Notes: a model not told the origin generated them from the letters alone. Counted from the stretch's first letter, positions 25,150-37,640 are shown. The stretch: DNA of 64,000 nucleotides from Rhyzopertha dominica (GCA_025024175.1 QCXZ01000041.1:39179786-39243785); one strand, 5' to 3'. Program-made: numbers and translations.

Positions 25150-25870
25150 TATTATTTTTTGAAAACTACAGAATAGTTTTGCTTGTTGGGTATCGTGTCA
25201 CCTATATAGGTGATCGCTATTAAGTTTAATATCTATCATTTCAGGTGTGGGTATTTTCGTAAATAAAGAAACCAAGTCAAAACCAACTAAAATATCAGCT
25301 TCTAAAATATTTAAACCTTTTATAACGTCAATAAAGTCTGCAGAATTTGGGATGAAAGTACTGTTTTTTTCCTGCATAAGGTTTTAAATAGTTAACACAA
25401 AATTTTTCCAATCTGTAAAAAGGACTGGCAATCGTATTGACCATAGGTCTTAACGGGACATTAGTTTTATGAATTTTGGACCATCATACAATTTAGGTAC
25501 CTTGCAATCGGAAACCGTTAAAAAATACTTTTTCTCATTCGAAAGATTTGAAGCTTTAATAAGATCATTAGTAATTTTGAAATTTTTGAGGTAGGATATC
25601 GGGATAATTTTTGGTATGTTTCGTCATCTATATAATAATTCTCTAACTTTAGTCTCATAATCTATTCTGTCTAAAAATAACTGTAGCCGAACCTTTACCT
25701 GCTCTAGTAACTATAGTTATGTAGAAGCAGTAAACCATATGTTTTTGTCAATATTATAATATCTGCCTCCAAGCTAGTACAATTAATGTTGAAGTCTGGA
25801 ATTTTGGTGTTTAAACCTCTGACATCATGTCATTGTATATCGATATTGTACAACTTATAATATGCCTAAT
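25150..25870 (-). mobile_element. Penelope-like element fragment, N-terminal half of reverse transcriptase
   Basis: Across frames the - strand reads LDRIDYETKVRELL, LIKASNLSNE, DCKVPKLYDG, then KIHKTNVPLRPMVNTIASPF (the P..HK...PLRPIV...GSP motif typical of Penelope-like reverse transcriptases), PNSADFIDVIK and LVGFDLVSLFTKIP (the ..SFDV.SLFTNVP box with the first catalytic Asp). At least two frameshifts separate these. The catalytic YVDD half is absent here. Penelope-like elements encode reverse transcriptase plus a GIY-YIG endonuclease. Confidence 0.88.
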
Positions 25871-26019
25871 AAAACATACACCTCGTGATAATAACATAAC
25901 AAACTTTGTTATCGTCTCCATTTACTGGACTCGCAGAATATGAATTCTAGCTCATTAATATTTTTGTGCTAGTAGAAGTTGATTCAAAATTCGTAAAGCC
26001 CAGAATCACGATAATAAAC

Positions 26020-26680
26020 AGCTTGAATGCTTCACACGCCAATCAACTGCCTCAAATTGAAAATTCGCTGCAGCGCAGAGAGAAAGAATGTATATCACGG
26101 AAGAAAGGAGCCGGTATGAAAAGTATATTTTATCAGATTGATTCGATCAAAGCGGTCGGGAAGCGTTTACGCCGGGGAAACAACCTGGGAAGTGTAAGTA
26201 AAATCCTTTATCTAAGATTTCATTCGATGGGTAACCTGAAACACTGCCGCGAACGCTTTCACGGAAAAGCTTTTCAGTTATGAAGTGCGCTTTTTATTTA
26301 TACACGGACCCGTTACGGAATCTTCCCCGGCCGTTTTTACCTGTCGGTCGATGAATAATACACCAGATAAAAAGTCGTAGCCAGCGTAAAGACACGTCCG
26401 GACCGGTGTTCATCCCCTTTTAATCCCAGCGGTGCTCGACAGTTCCGAACTTCGGGAGATAATCGCCGTTAGGCTTTATCTTCCGATAAGTTCCCACGCA
26501 GACTTTGCCTCCATCTTAATGCAGCTGATTCCTTCAAAGATTGTATAACAAGGTGTTCAATCATACCCGCAATTCGTAATTCACCCCTTCATAATCTCGA
26601 CGTGTTCGCTTACCGTGTAATCCGATCAGACTTACGACACCACAAGAAATATATATAGAGCATACGTAAGTCGGGTCGAT
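26020..26680. promoter_or_regulatory. GC-richer non-coding island
   Basis: One of the longest islands: CACGTCCGGACCGGTGTTCA, GAGATAATCGCCGTTAGGC and GTGTAATCCGATCAGACTTA lie within 370 bp. The TAATCCGAT word is shared with the islands at 3085 and (as GATCCGAT) 6817. A 105-residue ORF at 25966-26283 overlaps the left end without recognisable domain. Candidate conserved regulatory element. Confidence 0.35.
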
Positions 26681-29159
26681 TATTGTCCAAACAGCCAACA
26701 GACTGTATCACACCTTGAGAAACAAAAACCCACGCATAATTTTACCTATCTACTATCAATTACTTGGGTACATACCCTTCTATAGGTTTGAGCACGTCAT
26801 TAGCAGCATGTGGCATACCTAATATTAAACAATGGGAAAACAAGAAAAAACATTAGTACAACGATTTACAATATTCAAGCACAATGCAGTTAATAATACT
26901 TTTTGCCCCAGGGCATGGGCGTACCCCTGGACCTGGACTGCCAACTCTTTCCACCTTCCATATACATTTAGCTGATTAATTAAGTATGTATTTACGAAAT
27001 TGTTAATGAAGTAAAATTTATAGATAAGCATATTTCACAATTTTCATTCAGAACTCATATTTGACCTATGCAAACGACATTCAATGAGTCGTTGTCAAAC
27101 GATTTCCAAGCTTATTTTGGCCAGGAGTCATAATACGATTTCTACTTTATTCAGCTCTTCTAATATGTTTTCTTATAGGGATTGTTCAACTATGCATGAT
27201 TCTGTTATGTGGAATACCTAGAATCGGTCACATATTTGTATTTGGTGGTAACTCCAATCTTCTGAGCTCCAGTTTCAAAATTAATACAGAGAAACAAAAA
27301 CATTCAAAAATATCAGTTATTTCGAGCAAAAATCCATGCGAACTAAGAGTTATGAAAGTCTATTTAACGTAGTAGTAGTATTATAAGCACGAATTAAAAC
27401 CCGGTGCTGTTAAAATGCCAGTGTACAAAAGACTTTTTGAAAAACGGATTAAATATATATCAGTTTATTTAAATGAGGTAAAATATTAAGTGCTAATTTA
27501 ATTTTTGGAAGCAGTGCACTGGCGGACTTTTGAGGTGAGCTTAACTTAAAAAATAATAGCTAAATGTAAAATGTGATAATCAAATAAACCCAAAGGCTCA
27601 GTCTAAATAAAAGATGGTATATTCTGTACTGTGTTCATAACAAAGTATGTCTTGCATAATTTTATGCAACTATCTGATTCTGATTTTACACAGTACCTAC
27701 TCATAATGCGCACAAAATTGTCGTCGAACATTGAGATATGCTATCATTTTACTGATGTATTGCGGTGTCTGGTTATTACCTAGTATTTATATAATCGACT
27801 CAAAAGCACTATTTTCAATTTATGCCCTGATCATTATTTTAGCCAAAGAGCAAAAAGACGTACTCAAATTTGATATATTTAAAATAGCAGATTAATGCGA
27901 TCACGGTTTTTAATCCAAAATTTGCTAATGTCCAAGTTTAATGGAGTATTATTGATGTGCTCATATTCAGATGACGATATTAGGCGCTTTAAGCTTATAA
28001 ACTATACATATATGATTAAAGTTAAGAACACATTACTTTTATGTCAAAAAAATTGCCGCAGAAGTAACAATCGAAGTATAACTTACACTGCCATAATAAG
28101 ATTAATTGCGTTTAATTGTTAATCCCTGCAGATTTCAGTATAGTCAAGTAAATTCCGTAAAAATTTTGATCATACGTTTTTGGCGGTATTGAGCTATATT
28201 TTGCAAATGAATGACAGCCATTAACATTAATGTAATATATGAAAAGATTTTTGCAGTTTAAGAACAATAACAAATGGTGGTTTTAAAATTATGCAGAAAT
28301 TTGAGTAAAATTAGTTGTTTGAGTAAAAATTCTTAGAGATAAAACGATCATCAATTTAATGCTTATTGGCCAGCTGACGCCTAATGCTGGGGCTTATAAC
28401 TTGTATTTTTAAGTTTAACTAATATTAACTAAACCAGCAGTTTAAATCATTCAAGTCAGAGGTACTGTTTCACGACCAGGTTGTTTCCTTATTTCCAGTT
28501 TTGATAATATTTTTATCTGTACAAGCTACCTATTCACTCCTAGCTTAAATTTTTAAAGCTTCTAATGCGAAAAGTTGAAACTAAAAAGCACATCGGTTAA
28601 TTAATTAATATTTGATATGTGCGAATTCCAAATCGTAAAACATGGTTCTATTAGTAGATGCTTAAGGCGAAATTTATATTTCTTTAGCACATCGTTTGAC
28701 ATTACTATAGATTACTCGTATGTGGTATCTACTCATCTTTTGTTAAACGTGATAGACATGCAACTAAATGCGCTTGATATCATCAATAGTTGAATTAGGA
28801 ATAAACGAGCTTTTGAAGATCAGTGTATATAAAAAACATAAAAACCTTGGGTCTTCACAGAAGATGTTTTAAGTCAACTTGCAGAAAATCAACGAAGATT
28901 GTTCATGAAATAAATACTTCGTTAATTACATACATAATCCGATAAAGGCACTTTTTTATATATGTTGAATTATTCAGTAAGGGAGTATAAGTAGCGTTAA
29001 TGACAGATTCTTTAGGTCAATATAAGGAGCTTTTTATGCCATTTCTTCATATGAAAGCTTCGTTTTCGATACACAGGGTGTCAAATTTGAAATTTTTAAA
29101 GGCTTTTTTAATAACTTCCACATATTTTATAAGATAATATTTTATCGGATAGATCGCTG
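26680..29159. other. No gene recognised
   Basis: AT-rich DNA with only short ORFs lacking motifs (for example 26825-27031 -, 27895-28122 +). No repeat structure was recognised. Confidence 0.45.
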
Positions 29160-29620
29160 TCACTTGAAAACACTGACAAAAAGTTAATAGTCTGACGTTT
29201 CGATTACACCTGTAATCTTTGTCAAAGACGAAGAACCTCAAAATTTGCCTGACACAAGTTCAAACAAAATTTTGAAAGTAAATAAACAAATCACCAAGGA
29301 TGCGAGACGTCATAGAAACAACGTGCTAACCTGATAAAAAAGGAACCTAACGACGAAAAAGGAACTACCTACCTACTAGATATACACGAACTACTTGATA
29401 AAAGATAACTATAAAATAGACTTCCAAATGTCATCTAACTCANAATTTCCACAATCCCTATTAAAATTATTAGTATTCCTACAAATTTCTATAGCTTCTT
29501 TTATTAGACGTTTGTGATAATATTTTTCTCTATGTAATTTTTTTTTTTTTTTTATCAAATTCATTGAAATTTGTTGCGGATATTTTTCATGTGGCGACAC
29601 ACTTTTGGTAAAAATTTCAG
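29160..29620 (-). mobile_element. Penelope-like element 3' end (C-terminus plus 3' tail)
   Basis: The - strand ORF ending at about 29409 reads YYHKRLIKEAIEICRNTNNF then NRDCGN and a short tail; the REAIEI..N.NNFNRD.G pattern is the end of the GIY-YIG part of Penelope-like proteins. Downstream (lower coordinates) the 3' tail is shared with the copy at 60960-61260: ATCACCAAGG, CACCTGACACAAGTTCAAAC-like and CCTACTAGATA blocks occur in the same order. The hammerhead-like motif at 29190-29229 lies in this tail. Confidence 0.85.
29190..29229 (-). ncRNA. Hammerhead-ribozyme-like motif in a Penelope-like 3' tail
   Basis: On the - strand: GTCT (stem I), TTGACAA at the core position (two differences from CTGANGA), extra A, GATTAC-AGGT-GTAATC (6-bp stem II), GAA, ACGT (palindrome), C (position 17), AGAC (stem I partner). 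The fold is intact while the core is mutated, so self-cleavage is unlikely for this copy. A related copy lies in the equivalent position of the element at 60960. Confidence 0.5.
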
Positions 29621-31149
29621 CAGAATATTTGGTGCCGAAGATAGAAAATGGGAGATCAGTACCCCTTCTGTCTCCCTATTTATTTTTCTCCTTATGCCTA
29701 TCCTTTCAAGTTCATTTTTTCGTTACTTGTTATTTTGTCTGTTTTAAAAAAGTTTTATTTTGACTCCTCGTTTGCAAAATATTGCTATTGTTATATTACA
29801 CTAATTGAATTTGACTAATACCCAAAATAGTTGTCTGGAGACCTGACTGAGCATATCCAACAAAACATATTAAGTAGAGATTTAGTTGTCAAAATATTAA
29901 ATTGAATTGAAATAGACAAGTAGGTACTAATATAAACAATGGCCAATAGAGAAGAATTATTGTCATTTGCAGAAATGACGGATATTGTCCTATTTATGAA
30001 TAATTATTAAACAAACCAATATGATAATGCATGACCAGAAACAAAGTTTTCGTATTAGAGCAACGTAATTCCATTTGTCAGTCGTTATGCTGAAACGTCT
30101 CTAAACTGGTACAGGACCACGGAAGCGCTGCAGGAACATGTTACATTTTTTTTATCTCAACCGGTCGAGATAACCAGACATGCGCTATATTTATTAGGGT
30201 ATGTCTATACCTGGTCGTTTATGACAGGTATTAGGTTGGGTTTAATTAATTAATTAATTACTTAATATTAAAAAACTTAGGTACCTACTGACATGCAAAG
30301 ACTTTGTTTGATGACGTTTACAATACAATTATATGAACACGCCTACAGTATACTACATGATCAAAGCAATCCAACAAATAAAAAAGTTAAAGTAAATATT
30401 GAAACAGACACCGACATAGTTATAAAAGAATCTGGAAATACAGGTAATTTTTCAACCGTATATTTTGCTATACTGATTTACATTTTGCACTTTGTAAGGG
30501 CTTAATATAAATGCAAAAACTTAAAATAATTGTACGTATAATATATAATGATAAGCCAGCAGCGACAAAGGCGTAAAGAAAGAAAGAATGTTTATTTGTT
30601 CTCTATATCTATACAACTGTATGCTATGCGTTCCAGTGAGAACGAGCCATGGAGTGGCTTCCGTAATTGTTATGTTCTCGGAAAAATCCCGAAACACATC
30701 AACTTTTTCTAGGAGGGGGGGGGGGCACATTTCGGTGGTAATACCCAATACATAGCGGTATAGCGTTCAGTCTCACAGATCTCTGGAATTAAGTTTTTCT
30801 TCTTTCTGCACTTCCTTGGTACTCCACGTGTTGTTGATAGTAATTGTATCATAACACATTATAATACACAATTACTTAAAAAAACTGAAAAAATGGTAAC
30901 ATCCAAATTCAAATAAAACAAGTATTGGTTCTCTTGTCTATATGCCAGTGTACAAGTCTTAATTATATCTATATGACACAGGTTTAATTGCAGTAATTAC
31001 CTATCGCCATTTAGATATTTGTACGTGCTATAAACTATATTTATTGTTTGTCATAAATATTTTAGAAATTTCTCACTTTGATGCCCTTACAGCTTTGTTC
31101 CCGAACAATCGACTAATATAACAAAATAACATAGTAAAAACAACAAAAC
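29620..31149. other. No gene recognised; one unexplained open frame near 30060-30255
   Basis: A + strand frame from about 30060 to 30255 stays open for more than 60 codons and reads ETSLNWYRTTEALQEHV followed by a hydrophobic stretch (ALYLLGYVYTWSFM). It has no in-frame ATG at the beginning and no recognised family. A G-run lies at 30713-30725. The rest is AT-rich without features. Confidence 0.3.
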
Positions 31150-31560
31150 CAGGTTTATATTGGATCCCGAATCGCTTCTGGCGTAATTAACAAAATTAAA
31201 AAGCACTTATCGAATTTAATTACACAACAATATTGTTTCTACCCCTTTTCCGCTTGGCATTAATTAAATTTCAGCGAACGACAGTTGTTCCATTCAACGC
31301 GACGACCCCCGCTCTTTAATTATTTTTCAGCAACGTCCCCTGAAAATGTGAAAACAGCCCGACTAAAGGAACGAGTCAACAAGTTATATTTCCGGACAAC
31401 TGGAATTAAAAAGTTTTAGGTCCGGGTAAAGAAGTAGCTGTCGCCGGGAGAAAATGCACGTTTAACATTATTTATGAAGGCGCTTTGATGAAACCGCCCG
31501 GATTTAAAAATTTCAACCAGCGCTGTTTGTGCGTGGCGTCGGAGAGAACTTTTTTACTAA
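31150..31560. promoter_or_regulatory. GC-richer non-coding island with ATTA clusters
   Basis: Alternating blocks of GC-rich sequence (CGACGACCCCCGCTC, GTCGCCGGGAGAAAATGC, AAACCGCCCGG) and homeodomain-type cores (GGCGTAATTAACAAAATTAA, GCATTAATTAAATT, CTTTAATTATTT). No open frame. Among the islands this one looks most like an insect developmental enhancer in texture. Inference only. Confidence 0.4.
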
Positions 31561-31989
31561 ACTTACTACATAACTAGCCAAACAAAAATAAACGTACTTT
31601 AAGGTTGCATATGTTTCCGATTTTGTATAGGAGCTTAGCAGTTCTCTATCTGAACTAAAAGTAAGTATTGCGAGCAGTGGCGGCACTTCACATCGGGTAT
31701 TGATTACGACAGATTTAGTAGGTATGTACCTATGAAGTCATTTGCTAACTCGGTAAATTGTAATTACTCCAGATAATACGGCTGTCCCTTTTTTATGGCA
31801 ATGAATATTTTTTATGCCAAATTCGGTACTCTGTATATTTTATTTCTTCTCAACGGTTTTCTTCCACAAGCTTACTTAGTACATTATTTATAATATAGGT
31901 AAAGTATATTCGTGAAAGGTAACTATGAATTAGTTTTTTAATGAATATACGTTATATTTTAATGGATTAACAGACATATATATGAAATT

Positions 31990-32080
31990 AAAAAGTATTG
32001 CCAGCGTGACAGGAATTTGAACCCGGAACCTTTTGAACACTATAGTCAAACGCTCTAACCAGTGAGCTAGCGTGGCCCTA
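31990..32080 (-). repeat. Degenerate tRNA-like sequence, SINE remnant
   Basis: On the - strand TAGCTCACTGG (A box) and GGGTTCAAATTCC (B box with one extra base) lie at tRNA spacing, followed by ACGCTGGCA. The acceptor stem pairs at only four positions and the anticodon loop is 9 nt, so this is not a functional tRNA. A tRNA-derived SINE head or tRNA pseudogene is the likely reading. No target duplication was found. Confidence 0.55.
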
Positions 32081-32310
32081 TTCAAAATGGAGACCGCTGC
32101 TGAATGCCATTAGGCGCATTTGCAGCTGAATCGCTCGTCGCTCAGTATTTTCGAGCTTCAGAGCGTAATTCGCTGCTGTGGCCAAATGAAATACTAGACG
32201 AAGATAAATCTAAACTTTTAAAACAAATTTTTGGAAAATTGTAATTTCGGAGCTTCATTCGGAGTTCATTAAATAAATCAACTCCGTCAACGTCTCCCTC
32301 AAATATAAAA

Positions 32311-33304
32311 TACACATTAAAAACCAACAGGTCAGCATGAAATTTCTCTAATTAGGTCAACCAATTATACTTATCGAGGTGAGGTAGCTATTCAACAGCC
32401 TACCCTGGTTGTTTAATTTATTTTTTATGGTGTTTGTTGGAAAAAACAGGTCGTATATTAAATTTCTGAAACAAATTCGAGAGCTTGTGTTACCATGCGG
32501 GATGATAAATTATTTTTACATATTTCATGTTATTGGTGTTTTTTCCGACATAAGGTGTTAAAGTGGATATATGTTAGTTTTATCTGAATATTTATTATTA
32601 AACCGATTAAAAATCCTATTGACGAATTTTCTGCTGTAGCCATTCACCTGTCCGATGAAAATATTTTTGAGGTTCTTTTTTTATTAATATTTTCTTGTGA
32701 GGGAGGTACTTTAAAAAGCCTCTGAAATAAGCTGTTAAGCACCGCCTCTTTATATCTATAGTGACTGTTTGATGCCTTGTGTAAAAATTATCTGTATTGG
32801 TACTTTTGCGATAAGATGTCATTAACTCTAAATGACATTAAATCCAAGAACGGTATACTTCTTTCATTTTCCTTTTTCATTGTAAAACTAATAGAGGGAT
32901 ACTGTTTATTTAAAATTTCTAAGAAGTTATCTCAGTCAAAATCATTACTAACTATCGCTACTATATCGTCAACATACCGGTACCAAACCATCAGGAAGAA
33001 ACCTAAATTTTTGACGCTATTTTCCAATCTACTTAGGAAAAGATTAGCAATAAGTGGTGATAAAGGATTACCCATAAAAGTCCCAAAGGTTTGTTTATAT
33101 ATTGCTAAAGCTAAACGCGTTTTGTTCTATACACAACTTTGAAACTTTTTTTAATGATATAAAACTTTTAAAGATAGCTACAATCTAGAGATATTAGAAG
33201 CCATTTATATGAAGAAGCACGCAAGTAGGCTGTTGAATAACGGCCTCACCCCGATAAGTAATTTTAAATTATCTTGGCTGACCTGTTGGTTTTTAATGTG
33301 TAAT
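32311..33304 (-). mobile_element. Penelope-like element, reverse transcriptase C-terminal half, flanked by inverted arms
   Basis: The - strand reads TFMGNPLSPLIANLFLSRLE (about 33026-33085), then RYVDDIVAIVSN (catalytic YVDD at 32962-32976), SISFTMKKENE, PFLDLMSFRVN and, in a shifted frame, YRKSTNTDNFY. This is the Penelope-like order of motifs C-E. Both ends carry an inverted copy of about 85 bp: 32311-32405 (ACATTAAAAACCAACAGGTC ... TATTCAACAGCC) mirrors 33222-33304. A stop codon lies just after YVDD region (DFD-stop). Dead copy with Penelope-type inverted terminal arrangement. Confidence 0.9.
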
Positions 33305-33464
33305 TTTTTTTGTGTATTTTATGATATTTGTTGATAATTATTAGTTTTAATGTGTTACTCATCGTGATTTATTGTAGCGTCCATGAATGGTTATTAATGT
33401 GAATACACCCATATTCGTTTTTTGTCGATTGAACTCGTATAAAAACGTATCTGTTTGTATCATT

Positions 33465-33513
33465 GTCACCGCTGAAGATAGTCCGTATGGGACCGAAATG
33501 TACGTTCGGTGAC
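33465..33513 (+). ncRNA. Hammerhead-ribozyme-like motif with 7-bp stem I
   Basis: GTCACCG (stem I), CTGAAGA (complete core), TA, GTCC-GTATG-GGAC (stem II, 4 bp), C, GAA (core), ATGTACGT (self-complementary with two G-U pairs), T (position 17), CGGTGAC (stem I partner, 7 bp). All conserved core bases are present. It lies 160 bp beyond the inverted arm of the Penelope-like fragment at 32311-33304, on the opposite strand to its reverse transcriptase. Extra bases next to stem II depart from the classical fold. Confidence 0.55.
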
Positions 33514-33519
33514 GAATTA

Positions 33520-35229
33520 ACGTGAAGTATTTGTTGGTGTTAATTTCTGTATTGTATTAAACTGACCTCACGAGTCCCTGAAAATAAAATACTGAAGGCC
33601 AAAAACCCACCTTAAGTCAGCACATTTTGGTTGAATATTAATAAATAAGTCTAACTTTTTTTACTATACTTCTAGTTCGACAATTGCAGAAGCCGCTAAC
33701 ATTTTCTGATTTCCTTAGTGCGAAACTTTATTAATAGCAGTGAACGTAATCGACTTTTCTCGTCTCTTGTATTCGTTCATTTTTTAAGAGAGTGCATTTG
33801 AGCATAACTTCTGTCAAATAGAAAACTGTCATCTTATTTCACTGCTGTACAGTTTTTCTTTCGTCTTCTAAGCTGGGTTGAATAGCGATATCGTTTGTCG
33901 CATTAGCGTCATGTCGCCTTCTTTATATGACGTCATCCTGCTGGAGCTCTTTCTAGTAAGCTGGTTTTGAACGTTCATTTTCAGAAGTAAGCAAGCTTTC
34001 TATAACAGAACTTTAAATGACCTTGGGCTTATTCTGTTTTATAAATAACTAAGATGGGATATTTTCTGGCTCGAATACATTTGATTCTTCCAAAATATAT
34101 ATTTTATAGATATAACAGTATGCTATGAAAATTTTACCATGACTCGAGTCTTCCGAAGCTTTAGTCAATAGATACAAAGCTAAGGCAAACAAAAGTAATT
34201 CTTAAATAAAATATGCCTTTTGCTACGAAGTAAGTAATAATAATGTCCTAGAGACAGCCATCCTATTTTATTATTGTACTAAGCCCACCCGATGTTTCGT
34301 ATTAGACTACTTCTGTATCCACAAACTTTTGAAATAACCTTCGAAAAAATGTTTTTTTGCTATGCTCTTGATTCGGATAATGTTTTGAATAAAATCTTAA
34401 TTTCTGTATTTATTATTACGTAAAAACTATTATCAACGTTTATTTGCAATAGGGGATCAAATTCGGTCACAGATTATGAAAAAAACGCATATTTCCAGAG
34501 AAGGATTCGTAATAGTACTTGCAACTCTATACGAAAGCCAAATAAGTTTGTTCCAGATGTACATAAAAAGTTGTATGGTGCAAGCCAAATAGTATTTATT
34601 TCAGTTTAAAAGTAAGAAACCTGTTTAATAATGCAAATGAATCCTGGAAACCAGAGTCTTCTGGGTATCTTAGACTTGAAGATATTTAAAATGGCGGAGA
34701 ACGCTGCATCCAATTGCTTTTTGATCTTGCTACAGTTTTTCACAACTGGGCGTTTTAGCGATATGGTACATTGAACAAACTAGCCTTAAAATTCAGCAAA
34801 TGAATATATAAATGTAACAATCCGGATATTCAATTTAAATTAAGGAAGTCAGCGCATTTCTCCAACATGCAACTTAAAATTATGGACAAGTTTTGTGTTT
34901 TTCATTGTGGGTTTTTCGTATATTCCCTGGTTGCGGATTTGTGGCAGAAGTACGTTTATTTTTCCCATCATGTATAATTGGCCATTATAATGGCTTCCAC
35001 AAATGCTTATGCATAATATTTTCTTAATATTATTTCCGTGTTTCCTTATCCCACCGCTGATGTTTCAACAAAACCACTAATGCAATTAAATGCAATACTG
35101 GGCATACATTTGTGGTGTTACCCCATCCGTACCGGACGTTAATGCATTATACATGNAGGTCACCGAATTNCTCCCACACTGTAAGCAACAATTCCCTGAA
35201 TACCAACTAATCCTAATTTCCGTTCACAG
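33520..35229. other. Presumed intron DNA upstream of oaf exons; no exon recognised
   Basis: AT-rich sequence before the oaf splice acceptor at 35229. I searched for the preceding oaf exon, which in other insects encodes the signal peptide and a segment ending just before EVQILK, and did not find it; intron 1 probably extends beyond this stretch. Ns occur at 35156 and 35170. Confidence 0.45.
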
Positions 35230-35739
35230 GAAGTGCAGATACTCAAGGCCCTCATCCTGGGCGAGGAGGAGCGCGGTCAGAGCCAATACCAGGTTGTCTG
35301 CTTCATCTTCCACTTCCCCAAGGACTCCTTCATCTCATCGGACGCAATGTCGAAACTGCGACAGAAAAATCCTGGCACGATAAGGTATGTTGACGCTATT
35401 AGCATTTTTCTTTGTTGTTTTTACCGGCGCCCGTGCATAACTTTAGTCTACGCTTTGTATGAAAGTTTTGAAGCTTCGATGAAGTCTCTAGGAAGCACAT
35501 TAATCACTGAATCAGAGACGTTCAACTTTTCGGTAATATTATTATCGCGCTAACGATGATTTATGTTTTTATAAGGACCCCCGAAGAGGATAGAGGACGA
35601 GCGAATTATACTATGGACTACACTGTCGATCTAGCTACCTCGGGAGTGATATCACCTCACGTGGCCGACGTTTGCGTGGAAGCGCCTACGTCGACATACA
35701 CGAGGCATGAAGATGTTGTTTTGTGGGCAGCTGCACAAG
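35230..35739 (+). CDS. oaf: out at first (oaf), two internal exons
   Basis: Out at first is a secreted developmental protein of insects (vertebrate homologue OAF); its biochemical role is poorly defined. Exon A is 35230-35384 (acceptor CGTTCACAG, donor GTATGT) and encodes EVQILKALILGEEERGQSQY at its start, followed by VVCFIFHFPKDSFISSDAMS and KLRQKNPGTIR. Exon B is 35576-35739 (acceptor TTATAAG, donor GTAAGT), beginning TPEEDRGRANYTMDYTVDL and ending HEDVVLWAAAQ. Phases agree: exon A ends two bases into the Arg codon, and exon B supplies the third. The intron is 191 bp. The family core EVQILKALVLGEEERGQSQYQ and KLRQKNP.T.RT.EED is unmistakable. The signal-peptide exon and the C-terminal Cys-rich exon(s) were not found, so this is a partial gene with large introns. 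In Drosophila oaf lies next to dpp. Confidence 0.93.
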
Positions 35740-37556
35740 GTAAGTTCAGAATTTGTTGCGACGTAGGTGTTCGATGCAATTTCGAAAATTATCTATATTT
35801 GTAGGTACGAAATGTATTTTATTTTAATAATTTTGGATGATATTCCATTTTTTCTTCCGTTGCTTCTATGATTGTTGCTAGAGCTGCCAATTTTATAAGG
35901 TCTTCTAATAGATAACTACAAAGAAGCCCGTTTTTTCTCTAGTTTGGTAGAATTACCAAGTACTCTTACTCAAATTTGCATATATTACATCGGGCATTGA
36001 TAGTTCATATTCAATAAAAACTAAATTATAGTGTCTAGTAATGATACTATAATAAAGGGCTTCATGAGATGAGTATAAACAGTCAGCTTTACGCAACTCA
36101 GCCTACAAACGGGGCATAACCCGTGATCACTTGAAGCAGACACCTTTCTTATAGGAAATGCATTGCCCTTTGTGATTATGTGCTCAAATTTTAAATTTGA
36201 ATTTTTCTCTATAAAAAGCTTGATAAAATTTTCAGAAATTTGGATTAATGATTAAGTAGCTGACCTTGCATAGGTTTAGAAGTTAGAAGTACCAAGCTAC
36301 CATGCAAAGGCACCCATTCAAGTCCCTGTCAGCAGCTGTGCTGTACACATACAATATGTACACACAATAAGGTTTACTACAGCGTATTAATTGTCGAAGA
36401 CACTTACATCTAATCAGATCAATTATTCTTGTATTTAATAAGCATTTTAGCATTAATAAGAATATTTTTAACTTGGGCTACTAAAGCATGAACATTACAG
36501 TGTACTGATTCCTTATTAGATTTTTGAATTTATTATATAGGTATCGTAAGAAAACATCTAATCAGGTCCACTTGATGCTGCATGTAGAAGAAACGACTTG
36601 CATTATGCTCTTATTCTCAGTGCATGCAAATTGAACATTTAGGTATTGTTTGTTGTACCTATTTACGTAATACGTAGTTGTATTGCCTATAGTATTAGTT
36701 GGCGCCGTTTCGCAAAACAAAAAAAAATCAGAGATATTAAGAGACACCCTCACCTAGCGTTGACCTCTTCGAGAACAGCAAAAATTTAATAGCAGATGGA
36801 TCTTTTGTGCTTGCGAATATAGAATCAAAAACCGAACAAGAAATATCACATGCTATTGGCACGATGTATTATAAATTTGGAGGCAACCTTCTGCTTCTGC
36901 TTGCAGGAAAATCTTGATACTAATCCTTAAAATATCGAAAGTGCCGGAAAATTCCAAAAAAATATGTCTACAGTATTCGGCGAAGGTAAAGCAGTCATTT
37001 CTCAAAACAAAACGTCTCTGCGCACACAAAAAAGTAAAAAGTCTATATTAAAAAGGTCTTTTTTATTTGATTTGAATTCTTAATTTCGACTTTTTGTTCC
37101 TTAAGTAGACAAATAATGATTTACTTGCAAACATTCACTAGATGCTTGATTTCCACGAGTTCTGTTGTTGATAGGGATATCAACCTAGGTATTCTTGCAT
37201 ACTGTGTAATTTTAAATTTGCACTCAATTTTCTCTTAGTATTATAACGTCACTGATATTTTACAAATGTTTCTTATCCTTCGAAGGTAACCTAAATGAAG
37301 CTCATAACGAACCTTACAAATACAAACTAACAGCAAACACATACTACACAAATAATCATAATATACTTACTAAATATAAATAAACGAATATTTTAGAAAC
37401 AGTGTCGTCTCGTTAAGCAGTGACATCACCTAACTACGCATATAGACGCCATTTAAAGACAACTACTAAGGCAACATATCACTGATGTTTGGTGCTTTGT
37501 TCTGGTATTAGTAATGAAATCTAGAAGTAGTGTCATTAACTGCTAATATTTTTGTA
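35740..37556. other. Presumed oaf intron; no further exon recognised
   Basis: Follows the oaf donor at 35740. I looked for the Cys-rich C-terminal exon (W.PC..K.C-type motif) and did not see it. Short ORFs, such as 36562-36753 (-), have no motif. At 36790-36910 an open + strand stretch reads DGSFVLANIESKTEQEI and YYKFGGNLLLLLAGKS, unrecognised. Confidence 0.4.
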
Positions 37557-37640
37557 GGATGAGCTGTAATGCAGCGAAATAGTACTATCTGCAGTTGGTT
37601 GAGGTGTAGACAGCACAGCATAGACATGCATTTTAATTTG
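37557..37640 (+). mobile_element. Fold-back MITE family, short fragment (copy 2)
   Basis: GGATGAGCTGTAATGCAGCG through TCTGCAGTTGGTTGAGGTGT to AGCATAGACATGCATTTTAA matches the right part of the copies at 6300-6385 and (inverted) 50540-50640. Only about 80 bp of the family is present and no arm remains. Confidence 0.7.

Noticed and set aside
31995..32077. Functional tRNA gene
   Set aside because: Acceptor stem pairs at four positions only, anticodon loop is 9 nt and the B box carries an extra base.
35090..35229. Extension of the oaf exon upstream through the open frame starting at 35090
   Set aside because: The homology starts exactly at the AG acceptor (35229), the upstream frame includes Ns, and its residues do not resemble oaf.
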